The notes below the pieces were generated by a model that had not been told where the DNA came from, made no database searches, and saw only the letters and a program-made list of their open reading frames with translations. This document shows, one piece after another, positions 30,765 to 38,478 of a DNA stretch of 38,478 nt; within the stretch, counting starts at the first letter, position 1; every line of letters begins with the position of its first letter. A program made the position numbers and the translations under genes. The stretch is from positions 1-38,478 of the forward strand of contig JAFANP010000010.1 in NCBI GenBank assembly GCA_019232625.1, read 5' to 3'. This DNA is from Alphaproteobacteria bacterium (lineage in GTDB: Bacteria; Pseudomonadota; Alphaproteobacteria; Sphingomonadales; Sphingomonadaceae).

Positions 30765-31241
30765 CTAGCGCCGGCCGCGCCGCTTCTGCCTCTCCTTGCG
30801 GTTCGAGGCCTGGAGATCGGCGAGGAAGCTCGGCTCGTCGTCGGCGGCGATGTCGGCGACGCGCCAGCCGGCGGCGAGCCTGACCAGCTTCAGCCGGATG
30901 CGGCGGACGTCGGCGGCGCCGAAGCGCAGGCGCACCGAAACTTCCGCCCGCGCCCCCGCCTCGCGGACGGCGCCGAGATCGGCCTTCATGCCCCCCGGGT
31001 CCTGGCATTGGCAGATCGGGTCGGCGTCGATGAAGCCGACTTCGCCGGTGAACAGCCGCCGGTCCTCGGCGAGGGCGGCGACGAAGGGCGGCGCGAAAAT
31101 TCGTTCGGGGCGGCGCAGCGGGCTGAAGTCCGGATCCCTGTAGGCGGCATAGAGGCGCGCGACGAAGGCTCTCGGACCTTCCTGCGCGGCGGCGGGGGCG
31201 GCGGGGGCCAGCCAGGCGGCGAGGAGGAAGGGGAGGATCAC
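30765..31241 (-). CDS. Exported DUF3828-like protein
   Basis: A 158-residue exported protein. The GTG at 31241 overlaps the stop of the upstream EVE gene (GTGA), with GGAGG upstream. The signal peptide is VILPFLLAAWLAPAAPAAA, cleaved before QEGPRAF. The mature part reads FVARLYAAYRDPDFSPL, then FIDADPICQCQDPGG, a strand-rich end (RAEVSVRLRFG, RIRLKLVRLAAGWRVADI) and a basic tail, RKERQKRRGRR. The YAxY and DPxCxCQD elements fit the DUF3828 (cystatin/NTF2-like) group of periplasmic proteins. Function is unknown. Translational coupling to an EVE-domain gene is conserved-looking but unexplained. Confidence 0.7.
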   Translation of the reverse strand: MILPFLLAAWLAPAAPAAAQEGPRAFVARLYAAYRDPDFSPLRRPERIFAPPFVAALAEDRRLFTGEVGFIDADPICQCQDPGGMKADLGAVREAGARAEVSVRLRFGAADVRRIRLKLVRLAAGWRVADIAADDEPSFLADLQASNRKERQKRRGRR

Positions 31242-31645
31242 GACCGCGCCTCCGCCAGCGCGAGGATCGCCGTCCACTCCTCCGGTCTCACCGGGGAGAC
31301 GGAGAGGCGGGACTGGCGAAGCATCTCCAGCGCGGCGAGGCGCGGCTCGGCCTTCATCGCCTTGAGGCTCACCGGGCGGGGGAGGGGGCGCAGCGGCGCC
31401 ACCTCGACGCTCACCCAGCCCGCATCCTTCGGGTCGGGAGCGGCGGCGCGCTCGATGCGCATCACGCCCACCGCCGCCTTTTCGGCGCCGCTATGGTAGA
31501 AGAGCGCCTCGTCCCCGGGCCGCATCGCCTTGAGGTGAAGCCGCGCCGCCGGGTTGCGCACCCCGTCCCACTCGGTCCTGCCGTCGCGCGCCAAATCGTC
31601 CCAGCCGTAGCTGCCGGGCTCGGATTTCATCAGCCAATGCGCCAT
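31238..31645 (-). CDS. EVE domain protein (PUA-like)
   Basis: A 135-residue single-domain EVE protein (thymocyte nuclear protein 1 family). The hallmark N-terminus AHWLMKSEPGSYGWDDL is present, followed by EWDGVRNPAARLHLKAMRPGDEALFYHSG and VGVMRIER. The fold binds modified bases such as 5-methylcytosine derivatives in DNA or modified RNA; the bacterial role is uncertain. The ATG at 31645 has GGGAGG upstream and the length is normal for the family. Its stop overlaps the DUF3828-like start. It is divergent from the lipoprotein gene at 31706. Confidence 0.93.
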   Translation of the reverse strand: MAHWLMKSEPGSYGWDDLARDGRTEWDGVRNPAARLHLKAMRPGDEALFYHSGAEKAAVGVMRIERAAAPDPKDAGWVSVEVAPLRPLPRPVSLKAMKAEPRLAALEMLRQSRLSVSPVRPEEWTAILALAEARS

Positions 31646-31705
31646 CGCCGCCTCCCTCGCCGCCAGCGTAGATTTTTCCGCGCGGCCGCGCCACAAGGGC
31701 CGCCG

Positions 31706-32233
31706 ATGCGCAAACTCCCTTTGCCTCTCGCCTGTGCCCTGCTTGCCGTGCCGGCGCTCGCCGCCTGCGGGGGCTCGGCGCCCGTCTCCAACCGCACCGT
31801 CGATTCGGACAGCGCGCCCGACGTGGTGACTCCCGAGCCGGTGGCGGTGCGGGTCGGCGAGCTCGGCTCGAACTTCCAGGCCTGCCCGGCCGCGGGCACC
31901 ACCCGCCACCTCGAGGCGGGCGAGACTTTGCCGGTGCGGGTCGCGCCGTTCGACAACGCGACCCAGGCCGGGGCCGTCGCCACGGGCGGGCGCTTCTTCA
32001 TCTGCACCCGCTCGCTCGACCAGAAATGGTTCGGCATCGTCTACCCGCCCGCCGATGCGCCGGGGGCGAATTGCGGCGTGTCCGATCCGCTGCCGGTCAA
32101 GCGCAGCTATGCGGGGCCCTGCGCGTCGGGCTGGGTGGAGAGCGCGTTCGTCAAGATGGTCGCCGGGACGACCCCCGATCCGGTCGAGGCGAATCGCGCC
32201 GCGGCGGCTTCGGGCGCGGCCAAGGGTGGCTGA
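31706..32233 (+). CDS. Lipoprotein of unknown function (SH3-like)
   Basis: A 175-residue lipoprotein with signal RKLPLPLACALLAVPALAAC ending in a lipobox. The mature part has VRVGELGSNFQACPAAGTTRHL and LPVRVAPFDNATQAGAVATGGRFFICTRS, then WFGIVYPP and GWVESAFVKMVAG. That pattern of strands with GWV near the end resembles bacterial SH3-type domains, but the assignment is tentative. Three Cys follow the lipid-carrying one. The C-terminal 20 residues are Ala-rich and probably disordered. No upstream ribosome binding site is strong (AAGGGC). Confidence 0.7.
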   Translation: MRKLPLPLACALLAVPALAACGGSAPVSNRTVDSDSAPDVVTPEPVAVRVGELGSNFQACPAAGTTRHLEAGETLPVRVAPFDNATQAGAVATGGRFFICTRSLDQKWFGIVYPPADAPGANCGVSDPLPVKRSYAGPCASGWVESAFVKMVAGTTPDPVEANRAAAASGAAKGG

Positions 32234-32490
32234 AAAACCACGCTGATCCAAAAAGTTCCGGGCCGGAGCAGTTTTTTCTTCGGCGTATCTTCGGAGACAC
32301 ACAGCTCATCGCTAACCGGCTCCCCCCGCCTTGCGCCGCGGGGCCGGGATAGGCATCTGCCGGTCAGCAACTGAGCGAGAGCGGGGGCCCGCGGCGCGAC
32401 GCGCCGGCCGGAGGCACGCGAGACGGGGGCGATCGGGGGTGCGGTTCTCGCGCCCGGGGGTCGGCCGGCCGCACATGAAAATGGACGTGA

Positions 32491-33132
32491 ATGAACCGGA
32501 TTTTCCGGGCTGCGGAGCTGTCCGCGGCCGCCGCCGCGCTGTGCGCGGCGCTGAGCTTCGCCGCGCCTTCGACCGCCGAGGAGCTTCGTGCCGGCACGGC
32601 CGCCCAGGGCGCCGCCGCGGCCGCCGCCCCGACGGGCTATCTCGCGCAGATCTACAACCGGGCGATGGACGCCCTGACCGGCACCGCCCAGCCGTCCGAA
32701 GCGCCGGCGCCCTTGCGCAAGCTCGACCAGCTGGTCGCCCATTACGAAGGCGCCGCGATCGCCGACCGGGAGCAGGACTGCCTCGCCAACGCGGTCTATT
32801 TCGAATCGCGCGGAGAGCCGGTCGAGGGGCAGCTCGCCGTCGCCCAGGTCGTGCTGAACCGCGCCGCGTCGGGCCGCTACCCGACCAGCCTGTGCGCCGT
32901 CATCACCCAGAAGGCACAATTCTCCTTCATCCGCCACGGCCGCTTCCCCGCCGCCGACAAGGGCTCCGAGGCGTGGCGCAAGGCCGTCGCGGTGGCGAAG
33001 ATCGCGCGCGAGAAGCTCGCCCCGAGCGTGCCCGACGACGTGCTCTGGTACCACGCCACCTACGTCGCCCCGAGCTGGGGCAAGCGGCTGAACCGGACGA
33101 CGCAGATCGGCCTCCACATCTTCTACTCCTGA
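32491..33132 (+). CDS. SleB-type cell wall hydrolase
   Basis: A 213-residue exported murein hydrolase of the SleB/hydrolase-2 family (lytic transglycosylase-like). The N-terminal hydrophobic segment (SAAAAALCAALSFAAPSTA) is a signal peptide or anchor. The catalytic domain starts at DCLANAVYFESRGEP, with the likely catalytic Glu105, then VEGQLAVAQVVLNRAASGRYP, CAVITQKAQFSF and the end DVLWYHATYVAPSWGKRL. The domain is complete. The ATG at 32491 has only a weak ribosome binding site (GGACGTGA). Its last 10 nt overlap tail-to-tail with the AlkB-like gene. The preceding 257 bp (32234-32490) contain no gene and only a T-rich patch near 32265-32290. Confidence 0.9.
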   Translation: MNRIFRAAELSAAAAALCAALSFAAPSTAEELRAGTAAQGAAAAAAPTGYLAQIYNRAMDALTGTAQPSEAPAPLRKLDQLVAHYEGAAIADREQDCLANAVYFESRGEPVEGQLAVAQVVLNRAASGRYPTSLCAVITQKAQFSFIRHGRFPAADKGSEAWRKAVAVAKIAREKLAPSVPDDVLWYHATYVAPSWGKRLNRTTQIGLHIFYS

Positions 33133-33707
33133 GCCGCGCGCAGCGTCCGCAAGGTGATCGAGTAGCGCAGCCGCTCCATCGGGGCGATGCTGTGCTCCCA
33201 CTGGGTGCGCGCCTCGCCGCGCAGAAGATAGGCGCTGCGCGGCGCCGCGATCAGCGCGCGGCGCTCCCATTTTTCGCCGCTCCGCCGCCGGAAGCGCAGC
33301 CGCGCCGGGGCGAGCAGCGACAGGCCGACGACGTCGCCGAACACCGAGCGGTCGCGGTGCCAGCCAATGCCCGCGCCGGGCGAATATTCGGTGAGCAGCG
33401 CGTGGGCGATCGCGCCGCGTTCCAGCCCCGCCCATTCCTCCGCCCGCGCGGCGAAGGGGCGAAGCCAGCCGGGCAGCGGCTCGGCCGGGTTGAGGCCGCT
33501 GCCGTCGAAGACGTAGCGCCAGCCGAAGCTGTGGGTCCGCCTTTTGCCCTCGAAACCGTGGAACTGGAAGGCCTCGAACGGCACCGCGGACAGGCGGCCG
33601 ACGAGCGCCCGCTCCTCGGCCTCGGTGAGGAAGTCCGGACGATAGCGGAGGCCCGGAATCAGGCCGCCGGCCTCGGCGTCGAACAGGCCCGGCTGCACCC
33701 CGCTCAT
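33123..33707 (-). CDS. AlkB-like 2-oxoglutarate/Fe(II) dioxygenase
   Basis: A 194-residue dioxygenase of the AlkB family that oxidatively removes alkyl groups from nucleic acid bases, or acts on a related substrate. The iron ligands are readable as His117 and Asp119 in GWHRDRSVFG and His172 in WEHSIAP. The 2-oxoglutarate-binding Arg is in RLRYSITLRTL. Nucleotide-recognition elements include FHGFEGKRRTHSFGWRY. The short form is typical of the ALKBH-like group 2 of alphaproteobacteria. The ATG at 33707 has GGAG at about 8 nt. The stop overlaps the 3' end of the SleB gene. Confidence 0.92.
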   Translation of the reverse strand: MSGVQPGLFDAEAGGLIPGLRYRPDFLTEAEERALVGRLSAVPFEAFQFHGFEGKRRTHSFGWRYVFDGSGLNPAEPLPGWLRPFAARAEEWAGLERGAIAHALLTEYSPGAGIGWHRDRSVFGDVVGLSLLAPARLRFRRRSGEKWERRALIAAPRSAYLLRGEARTQWEHSIAPMERLRYSITLRTLRAAQE

Positions 33708-33789
33708 CGCCGGGGCTCCGGTTCGGCTAGCAATTCGGTAATCATTCCTGTGCCATAGGCGTTGCGACCATCGGACCCGCGGGGGACAA

Positions 33790-34668
33790 ATGCACGAGAT
33801 CCGCTCATCGATCCTGTCTGGCGAGGCGCGCCCCGCCACCCCTGTCGCGCGCAAGAGCAAGGCCGGACGCGGCGGCGAGGGCCTCGGCGGCCTCACCAAG
33901 ATCGCCATCCGCCGCCAGGAGGCGCGGGTCACGGACCAGCGTATCGAGGACCGCCTGCGCAACGTCGTCGAGGAGACGACGATCCTCTTCCGCCGCCGCC
34001 GGATCGACGTCCGGGTCGTCAACGTCTCCTCGCGCGGGGCAATGATCGCCGCCGACATCGAGCCTCGCATCGGCGAGAAGATCGACCTGCTCTTCGCCGA
34101 GCCGAACCGCACCAAATGCGCGGTGCGGTGGGTGCGGGAAGGCCGGATCGGAGTCGAGTTCCTCAACGAAACCATCTTCTGGGAGACGAAGGACGGCGAG
34201 GCCCCCGTCTTCAAGGCCGAGCCGGCCGAGCGGACGGCGCCGGGCACGGGCACGGGCCCGCGCGACGTCGTCGAGCGCGAGCCGCGCCAGGCGCTGCTGC
34301 GCCGCGGCACGCTCTACTGGAGCGGAATCTCCATCCCCGTGCGGCTGCGCAACATCTCGGCGCGCGGCGCTCGGCTCGAGAGCGAGCGCGAGTTCGTGCC
34401 GGGCAGCGAGGTCGAGCTCGACCTCGGCGAATCCGGCTTCCAGGTCGCCGAGGTGCGCTGGTCGAAGGACGGCCAGGTGGGCCTGCGCTTCGCCGGCGAG
34501 TTCAGCCTCGACAGCCTCGCCCCCGCGCCCGCGGCGGTCGCAGGGCCGGCGCCCGACGTGCTGAAGCCCGCCTATCTCGAGACCGAGCTTCGCCCGGATT
34601 CGCCCTGGGCGGCGCGCTTCGAGCGGCTTTCCCTCACCGATCTCAAGATGATCGACCCGGAAGGCTGA
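33790..34668 (+). CDS. Tandem PilZ domain protein
   Basis: A 292-residue protein with two PilZ domains, so a probable cyclic-di-GMP receptor. The first carries both parts of the ligand motif: RIEDR (RxxxR, residues 51-55) and NVSSRG (78-83). The second has NISARG (188-193) but no clear RxxxR; only RQALLR near 166-171 is nearby. So the second domain is probably degenerate or structural. The linker (about 135-162) is Ala/Pro/Gly-rich. The N-terminal 45 residues are basic and disordered. GGGGGAC lies before the ATG. It is convergent with DUF3592, a palindrome spanning both stops. Confidence 0.9.
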   Translation: MHEIRSSILSGEARPATPVARKSKAGRGGEGLGGLTKIAIRRQEARVTDQRIEDRLRNVVEETTILFRRRRIDVRVVNVSSRGAMIAADIEPRIGEKIDLLFAEPNRTKCAVRWVREGRIGVEFLNETIFWETKDGEAPVFKAEPAERTAPGTGTGPRDVVEREPRQALLRRGTLYWSGISIPVRLRNISARGARLESEREFVPGSEVELDLGESGFQVAEVRWSKDGQVGLRFAGEFSLDSLAPAPAAVAGPAPDVLKPAYLETELRPDSPWAARFERLSLTDLKMIDPEG

Positions 34669-34682
34669 GCCGCGGCTCAGCC
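34663..34682. terminator. Perfect 20-bp palindrome covering both convergent stop codons
   Basis: GGCTGAGCCG and CGGCTCAGCC are exact reverse complements. The TGA of the PilZ gene (34666-34668) and the TGA of the minus-strand DUF3592 gene (34677-34679) lie within it. It is a likely bidirectional transcription stop or mRNA end-protecting hairpin. Confidence 0.5.
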
Positions 34683-35141
34683 CATCGCCAGCCAGAAGAT
34701 CCCCATGCCGACGAACAGCAGGCCGAAGACGGCCATGACGAGGTAGATCGGGCCGGGCCGCCGGGTCTCGAGCACGCATTCCTCGGGCCTGTCGGGATTG
34801 TAGCGGACCGGGATCGTCCCCCCGACGGGATAGGGGGTGAGGCATGCCTCGGCCTTGCGGCGCGAGGCGCTGCGGTAATTGCCGAAGCGCAGCCGGTTGC
34901 CCGTCAGGTCGCGGCCGCCGACATTGTAGGCGTAGCTCACCACCGGATTGTACCAGGTCGTGGTGCCGCCTTCCCGGTCGCTCGATTCCTCGACCACCAC
35001 CTCGCAGCCGGCGACGCGGCCCTGGGCCGTCGGCCAGGTCTCCGCCGCCTTCGCCTTGCCGACGGCGCGGAAATGCGCCCATGTCAGCGCCCCGAACCAG
35101 ACGAGGCCGATGAGGATAAGACCCACAGGCACCAAGTTCAT
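34677..35141 (-). CDS. DUF3592 membrane protein
   Basis: A 154-residue protein with an N-terminal membrane helix (VPVGLILIGLVWFGALTW), an extracytoplasmic middle and a C-terminal helix (IYLVMAVFGLLFVGMGIFWLA). The middle has the DUF3592 pattern: TWPTAQGRV, VVVEES, WYNPVVSYAYNVGGRDLTGNRLRFGNYRS, then YPVGGTIPVRYNPDRPEECVLE. Function is unknown; it is frequent in actinobacteria and proteobacteria. The ATG at 35141 has GGGAGG upstream. It is divergent from the alpha/beta hydrolase gene. Confidence 0.92.
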   Translation of the reverse strand: MNLVPVGLILIGLVWFGALTWAHFRAVGKAKAAETWPTAQGRVAGCEVVVEESSDREGGTTTWYNPVVSYAYNVGGRDLTGNRLRFGNYRSASRRKAEACLTPYPVGGTIPVRYNPDRPEECVLETRRPGPIYLVMAVFGLLFVGMGIFWLAMG

Positions 35142-35223
35142 CCATTCCCTCCCGTTCGTTGCACCGCCTTATTGAGCATTGCGAACGGTCGGGAGTAAAG
35201 CCCCGTAATCGAAGGAGGACCCG

Positions 35224-36309
35224 ATGCGGCTTCGGCTCTTGACGGCGATGCTCTGCGCCCTGATCGCGGCGGCCCCCGCCGCCGCCCAGACCCCCGATTA
35301 TGCCGCCCGGCTGAGCGAGGGCGACGCCGTCCTCAAGGACTTCCGCTTCGCCTCGGGCGAACGGCTGGCCGAGCTGCGCCTCCATTACGCCACGCTCGGC
35401 ACGCCCCACCGCGACCCGCAGGGGCGGATCGACAATGCGGTGATGATCCTCCACGGCACGGGCGGCACCGGCCGCCAGTTCCTCGCGCCGCAATTCGCCG
35501 GCGCCCTGTTCGGCCCCGGCCAGCCGCTCGACATCCGCCGCTACTACGTCATCCTCCCCGACGGGATCGGCCACGGCCGGTCGTCGAAGCCGAGCGACGG
35601 CCTGCGCATGCGCTTCCCCCGCTACGATTACGGCGACATGGTCGAGGCGCAGCGGCGGATGCTGGCGGAGGGGCTCGGAGTCTCCCGCTTGCGCCTCCTC
35701 ATGGGCACGTCGATGGGGTGCATGCACGGCTTCGTCTGGGCCGAGACCCACCCCGGCTTCGCCCGGGCGATCATGCCGATGGCCTGCCTGCCGACCGAGA
35801 TAGCCGGCCACAACCGGATGTGGCGCAAGGCCGCGATCGAGGGGATCAAGGCGGATCCGGCCTGGGCCGGCGGCGAGTATCGCGCCGAGCCGCTGCAGGG
35901 CCTGCGCACCGCCGTCTCGATCCTCCAGATCGCCGGCTTCGCGCCGCTCTACCTCCAGCAGGCCTATGCGACCCGCGAGGCCGCCGACGCCTACATCACC
36001 GAGCGCATCGCCAAGGACCTGCCGACGCGCGACGCCAACGACCTCATCTACCAGCTCGAGGCCTCGCGGACCTACAATCCCTGGCCGCAGCTGGAGCTGA
36101 TCACCGCGCCCATCACCTGGGTCAACTCGGCCGACGACTTCATCAACCCGCCGGGCTACGGAATCGCCGAGGCCGCGGCGCGGCGGATGAAGACGGCGCG
36201 CTACGTGCTCATCCCGGCGACGGCGGAGACTCGCGGTCACGGCACCCATACCTGGGCGAGGTTCTGGCAGGCCGAGCTGGTCGACCTGCTGAAGAGGAGC
36301 GAGGACTGA
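35224..36309 (+). CDS. Exported alpha/beta hydrolase, homoserine O-acetyltransferase-like
   Basis: A 361-residue exported alpha/beta-hydrolase with signal peptide RLRLLTAMLCALIAAAPAAA cleaved before QTPDYA. The nucleophile elbow is GTSMGCM with Ser163; the acid is Asp304 or 305 in NSADDFINPP; the base is His339 or 342 in RGHGTHTW. The layout (LHYATLGTP, ILHGTGGTG, DGIGHGRSSKPSDG) resembles the MetX/homoserine acetyltransferase branch. A signal peptide makes a biosynthetic role unlikely; it is better called an esterase or lipase of that superfamily. The ATG at 35224 has AGGAGG upstream. Confidence 0.9.
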   Translation: MRLRLLTAMLCALIAAAPAAAQTPDYAARLSEGDAVLKDFRFASGERLAELRLHYATLGTPHRDPQGRIDNAVMILHGTGGTGRQFLAPQFAGALFGPGQPLDIRRYYVILPDGIGHGRSSKPSDGLRMRFPRYDYGDMVEAQRRMLAEGLGVSRLRLLMGTSMGCMHGFVWAETHPGFARAIMPMACLPTEIAGHNRMWRKAAIEGIKADPAWAGGEYRAEPLQGLRTAVSILQIAGFAPLYLQQAYATREAADAYITERIAKDLPTRDANDLIYQLEASRTYNPWPQLELITAPITWVNSADDFINPPGYGIAEAAARRMKTARYVLIPATAETRGHGTHTWARFWQAELVDLLKRSED

Positions 36310-36336
36310 GTTCCCCGTCCCCGCTCCGGGGAGGCG

Positions 36337-36795
36337 CTATTCGGCCGAGCTGACATGGTTCAGGGCGACGACCCAGCGGCCGTCGACCTTGCGCATGAGG
36401 CGGGTGTTGATCCCGTCCTGGGGGCTGGCGCCGCCTTCCAGCCGGTAGCGGGAGACGAGCTGGGCGGCGTCGGGGGCGATCAGCTCGATGCGCAGGTCCG
36501 AGAAGTGAAGCCGGCCGCGCCGGGCGGGGTCGCCGCCATAGTCGCGGACATAATGGTCGAGCGTGCCCTGCCAGTCCCGCTGGAAGCGGCCCTTGGAGAC
36601 GAACACCACGTCGGGCTTCTTGAAGCCGGCCATGTAGCCGGCGAAGTCGCCCCGGTTCCAGGCCGCCTCCATGGCCGCGATCACCCGCCGGATCGCCGCC
36701 TTCTCCGCCTCCGCGCGCGCGGCCGGGGCAGGGGGCGGGCAGGGGGCGGCGGCGAGGAGCAGGAAGAGGGCTGGAAGAGCTGGAAATCGCGTCAT
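36337..36795 (-). CDS. Exported SnoaL/DUF4440-like protein
   Basis: A 152-residue protein with signal peptide TRFPALPALFLLLAAAPC. The NTF2-like fold reads IRRVIAAMEAAWNRGDFAGYMAGF, VVFVSKGRFQRDWQGTLDHYVRDY, then strands HFSDLRIELI, AAQLVSRYRLEG and VDGRWVVALNHVSS. It fits DUF4440/SnoaL-like proteins, which bind small ligands; no catalytic residues can be assigned. It starts at 36795 with GGGAGG upstream and ends close to the convergent hydrolase gene (27 bp between stops). Confidence 0.85.
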   Translation of the reverse strand: MTRFPALPALFLLLAAAPCPPPAPAARAEAEKAAIRRVIAAMEAAWNRGDFAGYMAGFKKPDVVFVSKGRFQRDWQGTLDHYVRDYGGDPARRGRLHFSDLRIELIAPDAAQLVSRYRLEGGASPQDGINTRLMRKVDGRWVVALNHVSSAE

Positions 36796-36884
36796 AAAAC
36801 CTCCCTTGCGCGACGGATGGATGAACGCCCGCGGCCGTGGCGCGTTGTTGAGGCGAAGCGGGTCGGCAGACAGGAGTATTTGTC

Positions 36885-37277
36885 ATGGCCAACGTGTTGA
36901 AGAAGACAGTCGTCGGGCTCGCGCTCGCGTCGACCGCAATCGTCGCGGTCGCGCCGGCCGATGCGCAATACCGGCGCCGCCACCATCGCGGCGACGACGA
37001 CGCCGCCTGGGCGATCGGCGCCGGCATCGTCGGCCTCGGCATCGGCGCGGCGATCGCGTCGGGCAGCCGCGGCAGCTATTACGGCAACGGCTATTACGAC
37101 CGCGGCTATTATCGCGGCGGCTATTACGATCCCTACGGCTACGACCGCGGCTATTACGGCTACGGCACCGGCTACGGCTACGGACGGGGCTACGGCTACG
37201 GCTATAGCCGCCGCTGCGTCACCCGCCGGGTCTGGGATCCCTATTCGGGCCGCCGGATCCGCGTCCGTTATTGCTGA
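36885..37277 (+). CDS. Gly/Tyr-rich exported protein
   Basis: A 130-residue exported protein. Signal peptide [26 protein letters not shown], cleaved before QYRRRHH. A hydrophobic stretch [20 protein letters not shown] follows, then a repetitive region of [21 protein letters not shown] type, Tyr/Gly-rich, with about ten GYY/YGY units (residues 63-110). The C-terminus has two Cys in [20 protein letters not shown]. Such small proteins are common in sphingomonads and may be cell-envelope or stress-associated; nothing here shows function. AGGAG lies 9 nt before the ATG. Confidence 0.8.
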   Translation: MANVLKKTVVGLALASTAIVAVAPADAQYRRRHHRGDDDAAWAIGAGIVGLGIGAAIASGSRGSYYGNGYYDRGYYRGGYYDPYGYDRGYYGYGTGYGYGRGYGYGYSRRCVTRRVWDPYSGRRIRVRYC

Positions 37278-37286
37278 GCAGCCCTG

Positions 37287-37420
37287 ATCCTCCCCGTCGC
37301 CGCGAGGCGATGGGGAGGGGGACCGGGCGCAGCCTGGTGGAGGGGCTTTGCGCACGCCCTCAGCCCCTCCACCGCACTTCGTGCGGTCCCCCTCCCCATG
37401 CGCTTCGCGCACGGGAAGGG
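37287..37420. repeat. CCTCCCC/GGGGAGG inverted-repeat element, copy 3
   Basis: TCCTCCCCGTCGCC...GGCGATGGGGAGGGGGACC forms the left hairpin, AGCCTGGTGGAGGGGC pairs with GCCCCTCCACC, and GGTCCCCCTCCCC closes the element. It is the same architecture as 6743-6867. It separates the Gly/Tyr-rich gene from the convergent fadB-like gene and may act as a terminator for both. Confidence 0.8.
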
Positions 37421-37428
37421 TCGATCGC

Positions 37429-38478
<1,050 letters not shown>

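Noticed and set aside
28427-32302. An anti-phage defence island (metallo-beta-lactamase hydrolase plus EVE plus AlkB-like)
   Set aside because: The genes are on both strands, separated by unrelated envelope genes, and lack sensors, effectors or integrase; only the hydrolase is an orphan worth testing.

Overview
The window is high-GC DNA from an alphaproteobacterium, most likely a sphingomonad (Sphingomonadales; Sphingomonas or Sphingosinicella-like). The grounds are the RNase E type with a C-terminal GWW tail, the order rne, M48 peptidase, DsbA-like, ppx/gppA, rlmE, and the abundance of short GC-rich intergenic repeats (GTCATCCCGGCGAAGGCCGG, TTCGGGCTGAGCCTGTCGAA and CCTCCCC...GGGGAGG types). 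The genus is an inference; no rRNA or marker phylogeny is available here.

Layout. 1-217: 3' end of an RTX/serralysin-type secreted protein. 227-377: two copies of a palindromic REP-like element. 852-7632: housekeeping block, with RNase E, an envelope M48-TPR protease, a DsbA-family oxidoreductase translationally coupled to it, an exopolyphosphatase, the 23S rRNA 2'-O-methyltransferase RlmE and tRNA-Gln(CTG). 7784-9099: three small exported proteins on the minus strand, one with a four-fold Trp repeat. 9179-16618: an M28 lipoprotein peptidase, a two-gene operon that together resembles a split VioB (iminophenylpyruvate dimer synthase), an M49-like lipoprotein metallopeptidase, and a glutaminase homologue lacking the usual catalytic lysine. 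17361-22574 (minus): a 1737-residue secreted or adhesin-like protein with N-terminal RTX repeats, seven VCBS/cadherin-like repeats, a beta-helix and a Calx-beta domain. Its upstream region contains a run of seven short perfect inverted repeats. 22897-25187: a DUF423 membrane protein and the translational GTPase TypA/BipA. 25329-27393: a tight operon of membrane proteins with a small Cro/CI-type regulator, preceded by a promoter that carries three ATCGAT sites exactly 22 bp apart. 27830-33707: a small lipoprotein, a stand-alone ComEC-like metallo-beta-lactamase hydrolase, an EVE-domain protein, a SleB-type cell-wall hydrolase, an AlkB-like dioxygenase and several exported or membrane proteins. 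33790-38478: a tandem PilZ protein, DUF3592, an alpha/beta hydrolase, a SnoaL/DUF4440 protein, a Gly/Tyr-rich exported protein and the 3' part of a FadB/FadJ-type fatty-acid oxidation enzyme, which runs off the window.

The most interesting objects are the split VioB-like pair (10795-13814), the glutaminase homologue with altered active site (15698-16618), the phased ATCGAT operator (25329-25380) and the inverted-repeat cluster upstream of the giant surface protein (22595-22810). No prophage, insertion sequence, CRISPR array or complete type I secretion system is visible. All family assignments come from reading motifs, not from database searches.
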